This document shows, piece by piece, positions 51,824-62,759 of a DNA stretch of 64,000 nt. Position 1 is the stretch's first letter. Each line of letters opens with the position of its first letter. The translations under genes were made by a program, and so were the position numbers. Under the pieces are notes generated by a model. That model ran no database searches. It was not told the origin of the DNA and saw only the letters and a list, made by a program, of their open reading frames with translations. The DNA is from Mantamonas sphyraenae (Eukaryota; CRuMs; Mantamonadidae), in assembly GCA_026936335.1 (NCBI GenBank), contig JAPMXV010000008.1, positions 62,001-126,000 on the forward strand. Reading direction: 5' to 3'.

Positions 51824-53137
51824 ATGTCCAAAAGCGAATCGGTGTTTCGTGCTTGGGAGAAACGCTTCCGAAGGGGTCCTCTGGGTAAGAGGGCACGTGG
51901 GGCAAAGAAGAAGCGCAAGATGGTCGACGGCGCACGGGACCCTGGAGGGGAGGACAATCATAGCAGCAGCAGCAGCAGCAGTAATAGGAACAGCCTGGAT
52001 GTGGACAATGTGGATGTGGATTACGATGCAGAGGCTGTGGATGAGTTGATGGGCCAACATGGCGGGTACGTGTACGATTTCGGTCGCTTGGAGCAGAATT
52101 CGCAGGAAATGCGGGCCAACATCGACGTGGTGGACATGAGCCAGGTGGAAGAGAGGGCGGTGGATGGCGTGGGCGATGGACGCACCACAAATCGGGAGTG
52201 GCGTGTGTATGGCCTGCGCAACGCGCCTGGGTTCCGCTTTGTGGTCAATCCGTTCACGGCGGCGCAACAGCGGGCGTGGACGACCACTTGCCTCACCGAG
52301 TACACGCGTGCACCCAACAACACAAACCTACATGCGTTCTATCACGTGCCACACGACCTGTGGGCCAGTGCACACGGGCGGGCAGGCGCCGAGTCGTCGT
52401 CGTCGACGACGATGATGCAGCTGCAGGGCGAGAGTGCCACCACAGGCGGGGGCCAGCAGGATACGCCACAGGGCACAGAGGCTACGTTTGATCAAAGCAC
52501 ATTTGGGGCAGTGGAGGAGCCAAAAAAGAAAGTGGCAGCGAGTGAGCTGCTGCGGAAGCTGCGCTGGGCTTCGCTGGGGTTTCAGTACGACTGGACGATG
52601 CGCACGTACCACGACAGCCACCGAGAGACGTTTCCAGAGGCACTGCAGAAGCTGAGTGCAGGCTTGCTTGCGGCATTGGGGCAGGATGAAGCATACAAGG
52701 CGGAGGCGGCGATCATCAACTTTTCGCACACCAATTCGAGGATGAGTGGACACAAAGACGACGCCGAGAGTTGCGATGCGCCAATTGTGTCGATCAGCTT
52801 TGGTCACACGGCGGTGTTTCTTCTGGGAGGCGACAGTGTGGACGAGGAGCCGCAGGCGGTGTTGATCCGCAGCGGCGACATTGTGCTGCTCGCAGGAGAA
52901 TGCCGCTTTGCCGTCCACGCGGTGCCTCTGATCATGGAAAACACTCTGCCGCCGTGGATGACGACGGAGGCGATGCATGTTGGCGAGGAGGAGGACCACA
53001 GCTCCACTTGGCACGAGGTGGCTGCCTGGATGGCCAACTCGCGTGTGAATCTCAACGTGCGTCAGGTGTTGCCACAGGGAGTGGATTCGCTGGCCGGGTT
53101 GGATGAGATGGATGAGGAGGAGGGTGGAAAAAGGTAG
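51824..53137 (+). CDS. ALKBH1: AlkB homologue 1 (2-oxoglutarate nucleic-acid dioxygenase)
   Basis: A single exon of 437 codons. A basic N-terminus (KRARGAKKKRKM) and a serine run precede the family core: WRVYGLRNAPGFRFVVNPFT, LRKLRWASLGFQYDWTMRTY and EAAIINFSHTNSRMSGHKDD. The iron ligands are His and Asp of GHKDD (about 309) and His of RFAVHAVPL (about 365). The 2-oxoglutarate arginines are in SRVNLNVRQVLP (about 406-412). SISFGHTAVFLLGGDSVDEE closely matches human ALKBH1 (SFSFGQSAIFLLGG). ALKBH1 demethylates 1-methyladenosine in tRNA and modifies the wobble base of mitochondrial tRNA-Met. About 80 extra residues between the N-terminal part and the core are Gln/Thr/Ser-rich. Confidence 0.92.
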   Translation: MSKSESVFRAWEKRFRRGPLGKRARGAKKKRKMVDGARDPGGEDNHSSSSSSSNRNSLDVDNVDVDYDAEAVDELMGQHGGYVYDFGRLEQNSQEMRANIDVVDMSQVEERAVDGVGDGRTTNREWRVYGLRNAPGFRFVVNPFTAAQQRAWTTTCLTEYTRAPNNTNLHAFYHVPHDLWASAHGRAGAESSSSTTMMQLQGESATTGGGQQDTPQGTEATFDQSTFGAVEEPKKKVAASELLRKLRWASLGFQYDWTMRTYHDSHRETFPEALQKLSAGLLAALGQDEAYKAEAAIINFSHTNSRMSGHKDDAESCDAPIVSISFGHTAVFLLGGDSVDEEPQAVLIRSGDIVLLAGECRFAVHAVPLIMENTLPPWMTTEAMHVGEEEDHSSTWHEVAAWMANSRVNLNVRQVLPQGVDSLAGLDEMDEEEGGKR

Positions 53138-53175
53138 CAATACAGTAGCGGCACATTGGCCACAACAAACCCAAC

Positions 53176-54111
53176 ATGTCGACCCGCCCTGAATTGCACT
53201 CGATCTCCTGGTCGCACTACAACGACGCTGTGCGTCTGCTGTTTGCGTACACAAACACGCCGTACGACGAGCACTCGCACCTGCCCCTTCTGCACATGAA
53301 GCACATCAAGGCGTTGACGGGCGGCAAGCAGACAAGCACACCGGTGGTCAGGACGGCTGAGGGCAAGCTGCTCACAGAGTCTGTGGACATCTTCAAGAGT
53401 GTGGCCGAGAAGCATGCGTGGTTGCTTCCGGAAGGAGAAAGCGAGGAAATTCTCGAGTTCATGGAAGACGTGGGGAACAAGTTTGGCAAGGCCGCACGCC
53501 TGGCCGGGTACCGTCGCGTGATGGACTCAACCATGGCAGTGTTCAAGTACGCCATGCGCAACGATGTGGATCTTGCAGAGCGTGCAGCGCTTGCCGTCAC
53601 GTTCCCGCTTGTGGCGTTCATCCTGGCAAAGGCCATCCGCTACGACGACGATGCCATGCTGGCCAAATCGGTGGAGGAGATTGATCGCGTGTTTGCGGTG
53701 GTGGACAAACGACTGGAGGAGAACAAGACGGAGTATCTGTACGGGGACGAGCCCACGGCCGCCGACCTTTACTTTGCCGGCCTGGCAGCACCCGTGGTGT
53801 TGCCCAAACGGTATGGCATGAGCATCGGACCGCTGCCACCGGTGAGCGAACTGACCAGTGATGCGCAAACTGCAGTGGAGGAGGCACGTAAGCGTCCAGC
53901 AGGCAAACTGGCACTCAAGGTGTACGAAAAGGCACCTGTGGTGGCTGTGAGGAGCACACCGAGCAGCAGGGGCGTGGGATTGATGTTTCCCATCCATTTT
54001 GTGCTGAATCTCCTGACGATTGTGATTGTGTTTGTGATGGTAGTGAGTAAGGTGCTGATGGGGAAGTTGTTTGCACGAGGCAACGGGGGCAAGACCAAGA
54101 AGAAGGAGTGA
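53176..54111 (+). CDS. Tail-anchored glutathione-S-transferase-like protein
   Basis: A single exon of 311 codons, beginning 38 bases after the ALKBH1 stop. The N-terminal third resembles a thioredoxin-fold GST domain (ISWSHYNDAVRLLFAYTNTP, then TPVVRTAEGKLLTESVDIFK, with the cis-proline and the Glu-Ser of the glutathione site). An all-helical C-terminal GST domain follows (KSVEEIDRVFAVVDKRLEEN, GDEPTAADLYFAGLAAPVVL). A hydrophobic segment near the C-terminus (FVLNLLTIVIVFVMVVSKVL) and a lysine-rich tail (KTKKKE) make it look tail-anchored, for example to ER or mitochondrial membranes. Whether it has enzyme activity is unclear; metaxin-like membrane GSTs are an alternative comparison. Confidence 0.78.
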   Translation: MSTRPELHSISWSHYNDAVRLLFAYTNTPYDEHSHLPLLHMKHIKALTGGKQTSTPVVRTAEGKLLTESVDIFKSVAEKHAWLLPEGESEEILEFMEDVGNKFGKAARLAGYRRVMDSTMAVFKYAMRNDVDLAERAALAVTFPLVAFILAKAIRYDDDAMLAKSVEEIDRVFAVVDKRLEENKTEYLYGDEPTAADLYFAGLAAPVVLPKRYGMSIGPLPPVSELTSDAQTAVEEARKRPAGKLALKVYEKAPVVAVRSTPSSRGVGLMFPIHFVLNLLTIVIVFVMVVSKVLMGKLFARGNGGKTKKKE

Positions 54112-54170
54112 GTGTCATGGGTGGAAAGAGAGAGAGAGTGAGAGAAGTGATTTCCATGATACATTTTTTT

Positions 54171-55503
54171 TCACACATAGGTTGTGTTTTCCAGCTCCTG
54201 GACGATGGCACGAATCATCTCGTTGTCGCCGAGCGAGTCGAGCTCGCTGTAGATTTGTTGGACGAGGTCGTCGAGGACCTGTTTGGTGTACTCGAAGGAG
54301 CCCGTGTTGTGCATGACATTGATTGCGTGACGCTTGAGTTCGACGTCCTCTGTCTTTTGCTTGAGGATGTTGATGAGCTGGGTGTCTTCGGGTTCGGAGC
54401 GGATGCTGTGGATGATGGGGAAGGAGAACTTGCCCTCGGTGAGATCCTCGGCAAAGCTCTTGTTCTTGTGGTACTCTTCAGAGACGAGGTTGATGTAGTC
54501 GTCGCGCACCTGGAAGTAGTACCCGAGCAGGTTGACGAGGGTGGTAAAGTCCTTGTCGCACTCGCTAAAGGCTGCCATCAGGCGAGTGGCCAATCGAAAC
54601 AGGCCGCCGGTTTCTGTGTTCGAGTGGTGGGTGAGTGTTGCGGGTGAGCAGGGTGGGAAAGAGTGTGAGCGGGCCACGAGAGGGAGATGGGGGGGGGGGA
54701 GTGCAGCAACGACAAAGTAACCCCCCAAGCACCACCACAACGTACTGTCTTCGACCATGCCACGGTACTGCTCCTCTGTGGGGCAGCTGACCGAGTCGCG
54801 CCAGTAGATGTCGAGACCCTGGCCTCGGTGGAGATTGAGCAGCTCCTCGGAGAAGACGGAGACGAGCTCAAACTTGCCAAACTTCATGAGCACGTCGAGA
54901 GCGCGGAAGTACACGTAGTTGGCGCAGTTAATTACAATGGGCATGCCGTAGATGTTGTGTGCGACTGTGGGACAAGGCGTGTGAGGGGAGGGGGGGGGGG
55001 GAACACGCGGGTGTGTGAGCGCTGTGTGCAGTGCAGGCGAGAGGAGAATGAACAACGGCAACGGACCAGGCGAGCCACGGCGCAGGGTGGAATTGTCCTC
55101 GATGTCATCAATGCTGTGTGGGGTGGGAGGAAGGGGACATGACAGGCAGCAGAGAAGCAGAGTGAGTGAGTGAGTGAGTGAAGGAGCACCCGAGGGGTTT
55201 GTGTGTGTGTGGTACCTACAGCAGGCTAGCGTTGTGGAGCATCTCGATCACGGAGCCGATGTCCTTGAGGATGTCGTCGTCGACCTTGAGCCACTGGTTG
55301 AATGCGGCCATCATCTTTGTGCGGATGCCTTTGCCGGAGAGCTTGGTGAGGTAGCGGTAGGGTTCCATGATGACTTTGGGTACGAGGTGCTTGCTTGGGG
55401 TGTGCTCGAATTCGGTGGACACTTCGGATAAGAGGTGGTGATCCTCCGATCCACTGGCGCTTCCGAGGCTGCTTGTGCGCAGGAGTTTGTCGTTGGTGCT
55501 CAT
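54171..55503 (-). CDS. GGPS1: Geranylgeranyl diphosphate synthase
   Basis: Four exons (55503-55220, 55113-55067, 54964-54746, 54613-54171) give 330 codons. Exon 2, only 47 bases, carries the first aspartate-rich motif LIDDIEDNSTLRRGSP. Visible matches to the animal/fungal type III enzyme are MAAFNQWLKV, EMLHNASL, VAHNIYGMPIVINCANYVYF, GQGLDIYWRD, CPTEEQYRGMVEDKTGGLF, the second motif FQVRDDYINL and EDLTEGKFSFPIIHSI. The enzyme condenses farnesyl and isopentenyl diphosphates to make the C20 donor for protein prenylation, including Rab and Rho GTPases. The exon 2 donor is GTCCGT, weaker than others. Introns 2 and 3 contain poly-G runs on the plus strand. It converges on the GST-like gene with 59 bases between. 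Confidence 0.94.
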
Positions 55504-55636
55504 TTGTGCAACGTGTGTGCGGCGGATGGGTGTTGAATGGAACACGTGAGCGCTTGTTTGACGAGACGATTTGGGGGTCCTTCGCTTGGTCTCGCCTGCG
55601 CTGCGCAGCGACATCCAACCCACTCCGATCCTCACC
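55504..55636. promoter_or_regulatory. 133-base divergent promoter, GGPP synthase / SPT small subunit
   Basis: Two lipid-synthesis genes share this spacer. A CGCTTG-rich and purine-rich mixture is seen, with no TATA-like box. Confidence 0.4.
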
Positions 55637-56127
55637 ATGGGTGTCAACGAAAACATGAAGCTGCTGTGGTACCGGTGGAACCTGATCAACGCAGGGTACA
55701 TGCTTGAGCCGTGGGAAAACCTGCTGCTGAGTACGTTTTTGGCGTGGATGATGCGCTCGCTGCCCGCGTCAGCGATGTCCTCCCACACGCCCCAGCGTGA
55801 CACGAGGGACATGGCACGTGCCACACTGCGTGTGGACGGGCCTCGCACACGGAATGCGTTTGCTCCTGCACAGGTGTGGGCCTTGCCATGGTGTGCGAGG
55901 CCAAAAAGGGGACCGAGCGGGAAAATGCGCGGTGGAGAGAACAGGCCGCTAACCCATTCACCCTCAAAACCCGACACACAGACTCGCTGTTTCTGCTTGT
56001 GCTGGGCGTGACGATCTACGGACTGTACGACTACATTGCAGAGACGGTTGCGTTTGTGCACATGCTTGTGGCAGGCCCGTTGGCGGCGACGATGCGCACA
56101 CTGCAGCCGGCAACGGCGGCGACGTAA
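55637..56127 (+). CDS. SPTSSA: Small subunit of serine palmitoyltransferase (ssSPT-like)
   Basis: Two exons (55637-55730, 55982-56127) code for 79 residues, close to the 71-76 of animal ssSPT proteins. The signature LWYRWNLINAGYMLEPWENL lines up with human ssSPTa (YYQYLLVTALYMLEPWERTV). The membrane helix SLFLLVLGVTIYGLYDYI follows. The small subunit binds the catalytic SPT dimer in the ER membrane, raises its activity and sets acyl-CoA choice, at the entry step of sphingolipid synthesis. A sphingosine kinase acting further down the pathway lies at 9.6-12.3 kb. The 251-base intron is longer than the exons. Confidence 0.85.
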
Positions 56128-56229
56128 CCGTGACGCGTGCCTGCCTGGCCGTGGAGACGACCCAGCGCCCACGCCGGGCAAGAGTGCGAAAAGAGACACA
56201 AAATGCAAACAAAGAAATTGATGTTGTTG

Positions 56230-56799
56230 CTACGTTTCGAGGGTGCGAAGGGCGGTTTCCAGCTCGGTTTTGTCGTCGTCAGCGAGCGCTCCAGCGAGCT
56301 CGAGTCGCTGCAGCGAGACTCGGATGGCCTCCTTGGAGCAGGAACGCACGGAGCCACCGAGATGGAGGACGGTGAGGGAGACGCGTGTGTTGCCAGCGCG
56401 TGTCATGCGGCACATGGCAGCAGCCACCATGTCGTAGTGGGCGCGGGCGGCGCGGATGATCACCAGCCGCGTGGTTGCGTTCAGGTAGCGGACTGTGTTT
56501 TCACACGCGCCACACACGCGCGTGTCAGCTTCCCTCCTTTCATCCATGGGCATGGAACAGGAAGGCATGTGCATGGAAAGAACAACGCAAGAAAGGAAGG
56601 AGAACGCACTGGAAAGCATGGTTTGTACAAGGCCCTTTCCCCATAAGCCGTACAGGGCGGCGACGTTGTTCAGGATCCCCGTCTGCAACGAGCGCTTGTC
56701 GACACTGTGTTTCCTCTTGTCCTCCTCCATCTCTTCCGTCTCTTTGACAGCTTCCACTGCATACTCCACCAGGAAGTACCTGTTGCGCATGCGCACCAT
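56230..56799 (-). CDS. POP5: RNase P/MRP protein subunit POP5
   Basis: Two exons (56799-56610, 56492-56230) give 150 codons; human POP5 has 163. The start MVRMRNRYFLVEYAVEAV matches MVRFKHRYLLCELV. The middle VAALYGLWGKGLVQ joins across the intron to IRYLNATTRLVIIRAARAHY (human VRYLNAYTGIVLLRCRKEFY), and VSLTVLHLGGSVRSCSKEAI matches NTLHVGGTIRTCQKFLI. The donor GTGCGT is chosen because its phase gives the conserved RYLNA. POP5 binds the catalytic RNA core of RNase P and MRP with RPP30. It converges on the SPT small-subunit gene and is divergent from a micropeptide gene. Confidence 0.9.
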   Translation of the reverse strand: MVRMRNRYFLVEYAVEAVKETEEMEEDKRKHSVDKRSLQTGILNNVAALYGLWGKGLVQTMLSSAFSFLSCVVLSMHMPSCSMPMDERREADTRVCGACENTVRYLNATTRLVIIRAARAHYDMVAAAMCRMTRAGNTRVSLTVLHLGGSVRSCSKEAIRVSLQRLELAGALADDDKTELETALRTLET

Positions 56800-56990
56800 G
56801 GTGACGCTTCGAGGGAAGGAGTTTGCTGCTTCCCCCTGGCGCATGGTCAAGGTGCTGGTGCATGGTGACGCAAAGGCGAGACTTGCACGACGCCCCCCCC
56901 CCCTCCCTGACCCTTCCATGTCAGTCCACACACAGTCTTGTTGTGCCCATGTGCTGCGTTGCTGCAGGCAAAGGAATTTTCTGCTGTGTC

Positions 56991-57287
56991 ATGAGCACCT
57001 CCAAGGTGGGTGCAACACTTGCCATCATGACAGGCACCATCTTGGGTGGCATGGCAGGCTTTTACATCCAGGACCAATTCCGGTTGAAGCAGCTGGTGAG
57101 TCCTCGCAGTTGTTGACCCCCCGTGGTTTCGGCACAACTGCCCGTGGGCTCTCACACATGCACTCTACTTGCACAGGAGAGGCTGGATAAGGACTTGGAA
57201 GAGTTGGACCGGCGTTTGAAAGAGACCACAGACCAGAGTGCAGACGCTGGGGCTGATTCCACGGGGCAGGAATCCGCAGGCGACTGA
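56991..57287 (+). CDS. Small single-pass membrane protein, STMP1-like
   Basis: Two exons (56991-57095, 57177-57287) give 71 residues, starting MSTSKVGATLAIMTGTILGG. One membrane helix (GATLAIMTGTILGGMAGFYI) is followed by FRLKQLERLDKDLEELDRRL, a charged helix, and a disordered tail ending QESAGD. The order (short N-terminus, glycine-rich helix, then a Lys/Glu/Leu amphipathic helix) resembles STMP1, a 47-residue mitochondrial inner-membrane micropeptide (LGNVVGMYLAQ then LAKKLEEIKKDL). The resemblance is short, and other small mitochondrial proteins could look alike. Support for the gene itself comes from clean splice sites and frame. It lies between POP5 and the kinesin. Confidence 0.55.
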
Positions 57288-57408
57288 TCATCTCCCAAAT
57301 GAAAATTTACTCTCGCGTGGTGTTCGTATATGTGTATCTCATGGATGACAATGGCTCTTGTGTATGTGTGTGTGTGTTTGTGTGTTTGTGTGTGCGTGAG
57401 CAAAGCGC

Positions 57409-60400
57409 ATGGCGAACCAAACCAGCCGACCGATGGAGCAACTGAGGGAGACGGCTCGTCGTCGAAACACACGAGCCAAACACCATCGGGCAGGCGGCGT
57501 GCGTTCGCCAGCCGCCCAGGCAGCACAAGCCATCATGGCCAGGCGTACCATGCCCAGTAGCTCGCCCGGTCTGCGAACGCAGCCGCGCGGTAGACTGGCG
57601 GAGGAGGAGGTGGAGGAGGAGGACGAGGAGGAGGATGACGACCAAGTGCCGCTAGAGTCCGAAGATGTGCGTTTGGACGACGAGGGCGATGAGGAGCAAG
57701 CGACACAGGCGCAGGCGCAGGAGACCACTGTGGACGACGGCCCAATGCAAGTGAGCGAGTTGCAGCGCGTGCAGAAGCGCGTCGAGTGGTCGTCAGGAAA
57801 GATTGGGGTTGTCGCTCGAATGCGTCCTCTGGCCTCCTCCGAGAACATCACCTACGAGTACGACATCGAAGCCGGCGGCAACATCATTCATGTCAAACGG
57901 CCCGAGCTGGACTCGATGGACGCAAGCACAGCAAGCATCGACCTCGAGATACAGCGGGCGAAACACAATGCCGGCTCGCCCAGCCACTCCACGTAAGCTT
58001 CAAACACACGCCCCACCCTCCATTTCCCCGCGCATAGCATCCGTGCACAGACAGATCCCCCTTGGCATGGGACGCAGCCATTTTGCTCTGTGCACGTGTG
58101 CACTTGCAGGCGCATGGACGAGGTCTCTTTGTCGCCTAGCTTTGTCGCGCCCATCATCACTCACCCTCTCCGTTCCTCCGATTTCGCAGTTCGTTCCGCT
58201 ACGATTGCGTGTTTGACGAACGCAGCTCCCAGGAAGAGGTGTACGAGAGCAGTGTCAAGGCGGTGAGTTGCGTGTGCAGTGGGGCGACGGCGACAAGGTG
58301 CGATAGGCCCGGCTGTTGAGCTGACGACGACGACCCAAACCCGCGCGCAGATGCTGCAAGACGTGTTGCAGGGCCGCTCGGGCACAGTGATCGCCTACGG
58401 ACCCATTTGCTCGGGCAAGACACACACATTGTTTGGACCCAACGGCCTGTGCATGCAGACCATCCAGGATGTCTTCCACGCCTTGCAGGAGCCGACAAAG
58501 TTCGGGCTGCCTGAACAGGGCGCGCAGCTGAGGTAGGTTTGAGCCTTGAATCACACGTATCTCGCAGTGCTGCAACCACCTTGCTCCACTTTGGCACCCA
58601 AACCCTCATTCCACACATTCACCCACTCACTCACTCACTCACGCATACACACGCACGCACACACAGTGTGTCAGTGGTGGAAATCTTCAAAGAGAAGCTG
58701 CACGACCTGTGCGACCTGCGCAACCACGACAACCTGGAAGTGCGCGAGGATTACTACGGTGGCCACGGGGCCTTTGTGCATGCGTTGACACGAGTGCGTG
58801 TGAACAGCGTCGAGGCGGCCGAAGAGGTGTTGGACAACGCATTGAGCCACCGCAGGCTTGCCAAGGCCAACCAGGCCCTGGATGGCCACGAATCGTCCGC
58901 TTCACATGTGTTGGTCACCTTGCATGTGGTGCCACTGCGAGGAGAGGGTGGCGGCGAAGGAAGCAGCAGCAGCAGCAGCGGGAACACACCACTGCTTCCG
59001 TCGCGTTCGCAGCGCAGCAAACGGGCCACAGGAAACGTGCATGCGTCGCAGGTAAAGGGAGGCACACGTACGACGTTGGAAGGGGTGCAGGACGAGTGGT
59101 CACGCTTGATGTTTGTCGACTGCGTGGGCACCAACCTGCGTGCACAGAGTCGGCCGGCACCCGGTTCGGCGTCCATCAAGGCGCAATACGACAGTGCTTC
59201 GGGAATGCCGCTGGGAGGCGTCAAGCACGGCAACACCACAAACCTGTCGCTCATTGCCTTGGGACAGGTTGTGGCTGCCCTCAACGCTGGCAACTCGCAC
59301 GTGCCCTACCGCGAGTCTCTGCTCACCCGTCTGTTGGAACCTGTCCTCAGTGCCAACGGCCTCTTTGTGGCCACCCTCACACCCAGTCTGCACGACTGGC
59401 GTGAGGTCTTGCGAGTGCTTCGCTTTGCCTACAGGGTCAAGCACGCAAAGCCTGGCCTGGTGCCCATGAAGGAGCACCACGCACACCATCAACTGGACGC
59501 TCAGGATGACCAGAATCTGGACAAAGACGTGCGTCTCATGCGCATGAAGCGGCAGAACATGCACCTGCGGCGCGATCTCACCAACAAACTCGGCGAGGTT
59601 GCCCAGCGCGTCAGCCAAGCCAATCGACACAGGCGTACCCTGCCGCAGACCCAGCAGCACAGCCAACAGCTGCAACAGCATGCCGAGAAGCCCTACGACG
59701 AGGACAGGGACGACAAAGAGGATGAGGATGAGGATGAGGATGATGATGATGACGACGACAAGCTCTTTGAGCAGGAAGCCCTCAAGGAGAGCCTGGCACG
59801 CAAGCGAGCACGCCAGGCGGACGAGGAGGCAGAGTGGCAGGCCAAAGTGGACGCAGAGCGACGTGTGCAGATGGAACGTGGCGAGGAGAACGTGTCGGCC
59901 ACTGCAGACAGCCACTTTGGGCCCGGCTCGTCGGCACAGCCACGCAGCAGCAGCCGCAGCACCACCACCACCAGGCTCAAGCAGAGTGTGAGCAGCCACC
60001 ACGGTGCCAGCACACGCAACAGTGTAGAGACAGATGACGCAGGAAACGGCACACAGACAAGGGTGCACGTTCAACCCGGCGACGGCAAGGTGTACCAGTC
60101 GCGGCTTGTGCGTGACGCACGTCCCGAGCACGACCGTGGCGACCCGTCCAGCAGCTACGCAGAGTGGATGCACGAACAGTATCCAGACATGGATCGTGAG
60201 GCACTGCTGCCAGCGCGTCGCAAGCCGGCGACGACACCTCCGGGTAGTGGAGGCAACAGCAGCCATGGCGACGCGACCGACGACCACAACAACCACAACC
60301 ACACCCGCGTGCCGCGTTCCACACAGAGCACACGCATGCGCTCGCGTTTGCAGGGCACCTCTTCTGTGCCCAACAGTGCCTCGCTCACCACGTCCCGTTC

Positions 60401-62759
60401 CGAAGGTCTCGACGTCGACCGACGTGCAGGCATCCGCGGCAACGAAGAAGGCCTGCGCGAACCCAATGTGCGACCTCGCTCCTTCCTGGACGAGCTCATG
60501 CAATCGCAGCAGGATCATCATCAACAACATCAGCAACAACAACTACATCAGCAGCAGCGACCGGGAGTCTCGTCCATGCGCGTGACGAGCGGCAACAACA
60601 ACACCATGCAGCTGCGTGAGCTGGAACTGGATGGCAGTGTCAACACAAGCACATCCCCCAACGACTCGTTCTTTCTGCACGGCCACGGCAACGGCGCACG
60701 GGACGAGGACGACCTGCACGATGGCTCACACCTTGTGGTGGACGTTCCCACACCCATGCGTCGTGCCGTCCAGAAGCGCGATGCTCGCTCGCCCTCGCAG
60801 CGCGGCGAAATGTCCTTTGCCTCCTCCTCTCTTCAGCAACGGCGCGTCTCGGTGAGTACCATGGCCATGCATCGAAGCAGTACGACCACGAGCGGCGCTG
60901 CAGCCCCCGCAGCCGCATCTGCCTTTGGTGGCGCCGGGGGCAGAGTGGTTTCCACACCACAACGACCCACGGGTATAGCCACCGCCACCACCAACGTGTC
61001 CTCGTCGACAACAACGAGGCACGTGTCGATGGCCTCTGTGAGTCCTGGAACGCCTGCGTCGCGCGAATCGACACGCTCCTTCAAGGGACTGAACAGTCTG
61101 AGCACGCCCATTGGACCGGCCATGGGCAGATCGTGGGGCGTACAGAGTGCATCTGGCGCAGGAGGGTCGCCACGTGCTGTGCAGGAGCTGATGGGCAGCA
61201 CTGCAAGCACGCGAGCGGGTCAGATGTCCATGCGACTTGACAGGGCGATGGAAAACATTGGCGTGCCGGCAAGCGGACGCGGAACACCCACGTATGCGGG
61301 CTCCGTGCCGAGGCTGCCCCACCCGTCCAGCGCAGGGAGCGCAGGGAGTGCAAGGAGCACAGGGGGCAGCGCAGGGAGCGCAGGCAGTGTGCGACAGAAG
61401 GGGCGCAAGGAGAGAGGATCGGCGATTCGCCAGTGGCGCAAATCGCGACGTGGGAGCATCTTGGAGCAGGACGGGCGACGTTCGGTCAACAGCAGTCTCA
61501 TGAGCGAGTTTGACATTGTGGCGGAGTACACAGGTGGCGAACTCGACGAACTGCTCAGCCAGAGCAACATTGTGTGGAACAACGAACCCAGTAGCAGCAG
61601 CGTGGGGGCAGTGCGAGGCGATGATGATGATGATGATGATGACAATTACGACGACAAGCTGGGTGGCCAGGGACGCACACGCAGCGGATCTCACGGAGGC
61701 AGCAGCGTCGCAAGCATGAAGCTGCAGGAGCTGGACGGCTTCTCCGCCTCGGAAGCGGTGGAACGCGATCTGCAGCGTTTGCGTGAGGAGCAGCACAGTC
61801 GAATGATGCAAGTGCCGCAGGTGGATGACGGCTTTGTCAAGCTCAACCTTGCCAACGCCAGCAGCAGCAGCAGCAGCAGCAGCAGTGCCTCCACTACTGG
61901 CGCCCACGTCGGTGTTGGTGTGGGAGCTTCGTCACGACGCACCTCGGTGACGTCCAACGCATCGTCGTCGGCCGTGCCAGCAGCGCGTGGCGTGGCGTCG
62001 TCGCCTCGTCCCGCCCGAAGCGTCGGGTCCCCGGGCTACACCAGTTTCCAGGGCGCAGCTGTTCACGACCGTTTGTACGACGAAAACGGCCGCCCGCGTT
62101 CGTGGGCCGACCTCAACGATTGCGATCTGGGCGACGTCGGCGCCCGTTTGCTCGCCACGGAACTGTGCAAGCCCAATTGTGCCATCACTTGGCTCAGCAT
62201 CAGCGGGAATGGCATTGGAGACGCTGGCGTGGGTGCACTTGCCGCCGGGCTGCTTCACAACACCTCTGTCACCTACCTCAATCTTGAGGGCAACCTGTGC
62301 GGCGACGCAGGCGCCCTCAAACTCGCCCTCATGCTGCGCCAGAACCATACCCTGGTGCATCTCAATCTCAACGACAACACACTTACCAAACGGGGCATCG
62401 ACACCCTTCTCCAGGTGGCTGCCAAGCGAGAAGACGGCGAGAAACTCGCCCTGCTTCTTGAGGGCGAAGTCGACGAGCAACAGCAGGCACAGGAAAAGGC
62501 GCACGGCGACACACAGTCGACTCAGGCGATGGACACAGTCAGCAGCAGCAGCAGCAGCGACGCACCTGCACAAGCACAACGTGCACAGGCTCCCTCGAAA
62601 GACAACACTGCCAAGGGCAACAAGCAAGAGACGAGCGGCGCACAACGCAAGCGTGCCAGCAGCGACTCGACCAGTGGCTGGGGATGGGCAGCTGCAGCCG
62701 TGGCGGTCGCAGCCGGTGCCACGGCGGCATTTGTCCTCTCTCGCAACCAGCAGCAATGA
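57409..62759 (+). CDS. Divergent kinesin with C-terminal leucine-rich repeats and tail anchor
   Basis: Four exons (57409-57992, 58190-58262, 58351-58532, 58667-62759) give 1643 codons. After an acidic leader, the motor starts at GKIGVVARMRPL (about 125) and has FRYDCVFDERSSQEEVY and P-loop GPICSGKTHTLFGP (about 237). Switch I reads HESSASH (usually NxxSSRSH) near 353 and switch II VDCVGTN (usually DLAGSE) near 428. NTTNLSLIALGQVVAALNAG and VPYRESLLTRLLEP are typical kinesin core. A neck-like helix, then about 900 disordered residues with Ser, Gln and Asp runs follow. Residues 1427-1541 are RNI/NLR-type leucine-rich repeats (ITWLSISGNGIGDAGVGALA, VTYLNLEGNLCGDAGALKLA, LVHLNLNDNTLTKRGIDTLL). 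A hydrophobic C-terminal helix (WAAAAVAVAAGATAAFVL) looks like a tail anchor. The switch changes suggest weak or no ATP-driven movement. Confidence 0.85.
58585..58666 (+). repeat. CA/CTCA repeat in kinesin intron 3
   Basis: Tandem CACTCA units followed by ACACGCACGCACACACAG run into the acceptor; they replace a pyrimidine tract. Confidence 0.75.

Noticed and set aside
59100-60542. Minus-strand 480-codon frame opposite the kinesin
   Set aside because: Valine-rich low-complexity sequence complementary to the Asp/Ser runs; no domain.
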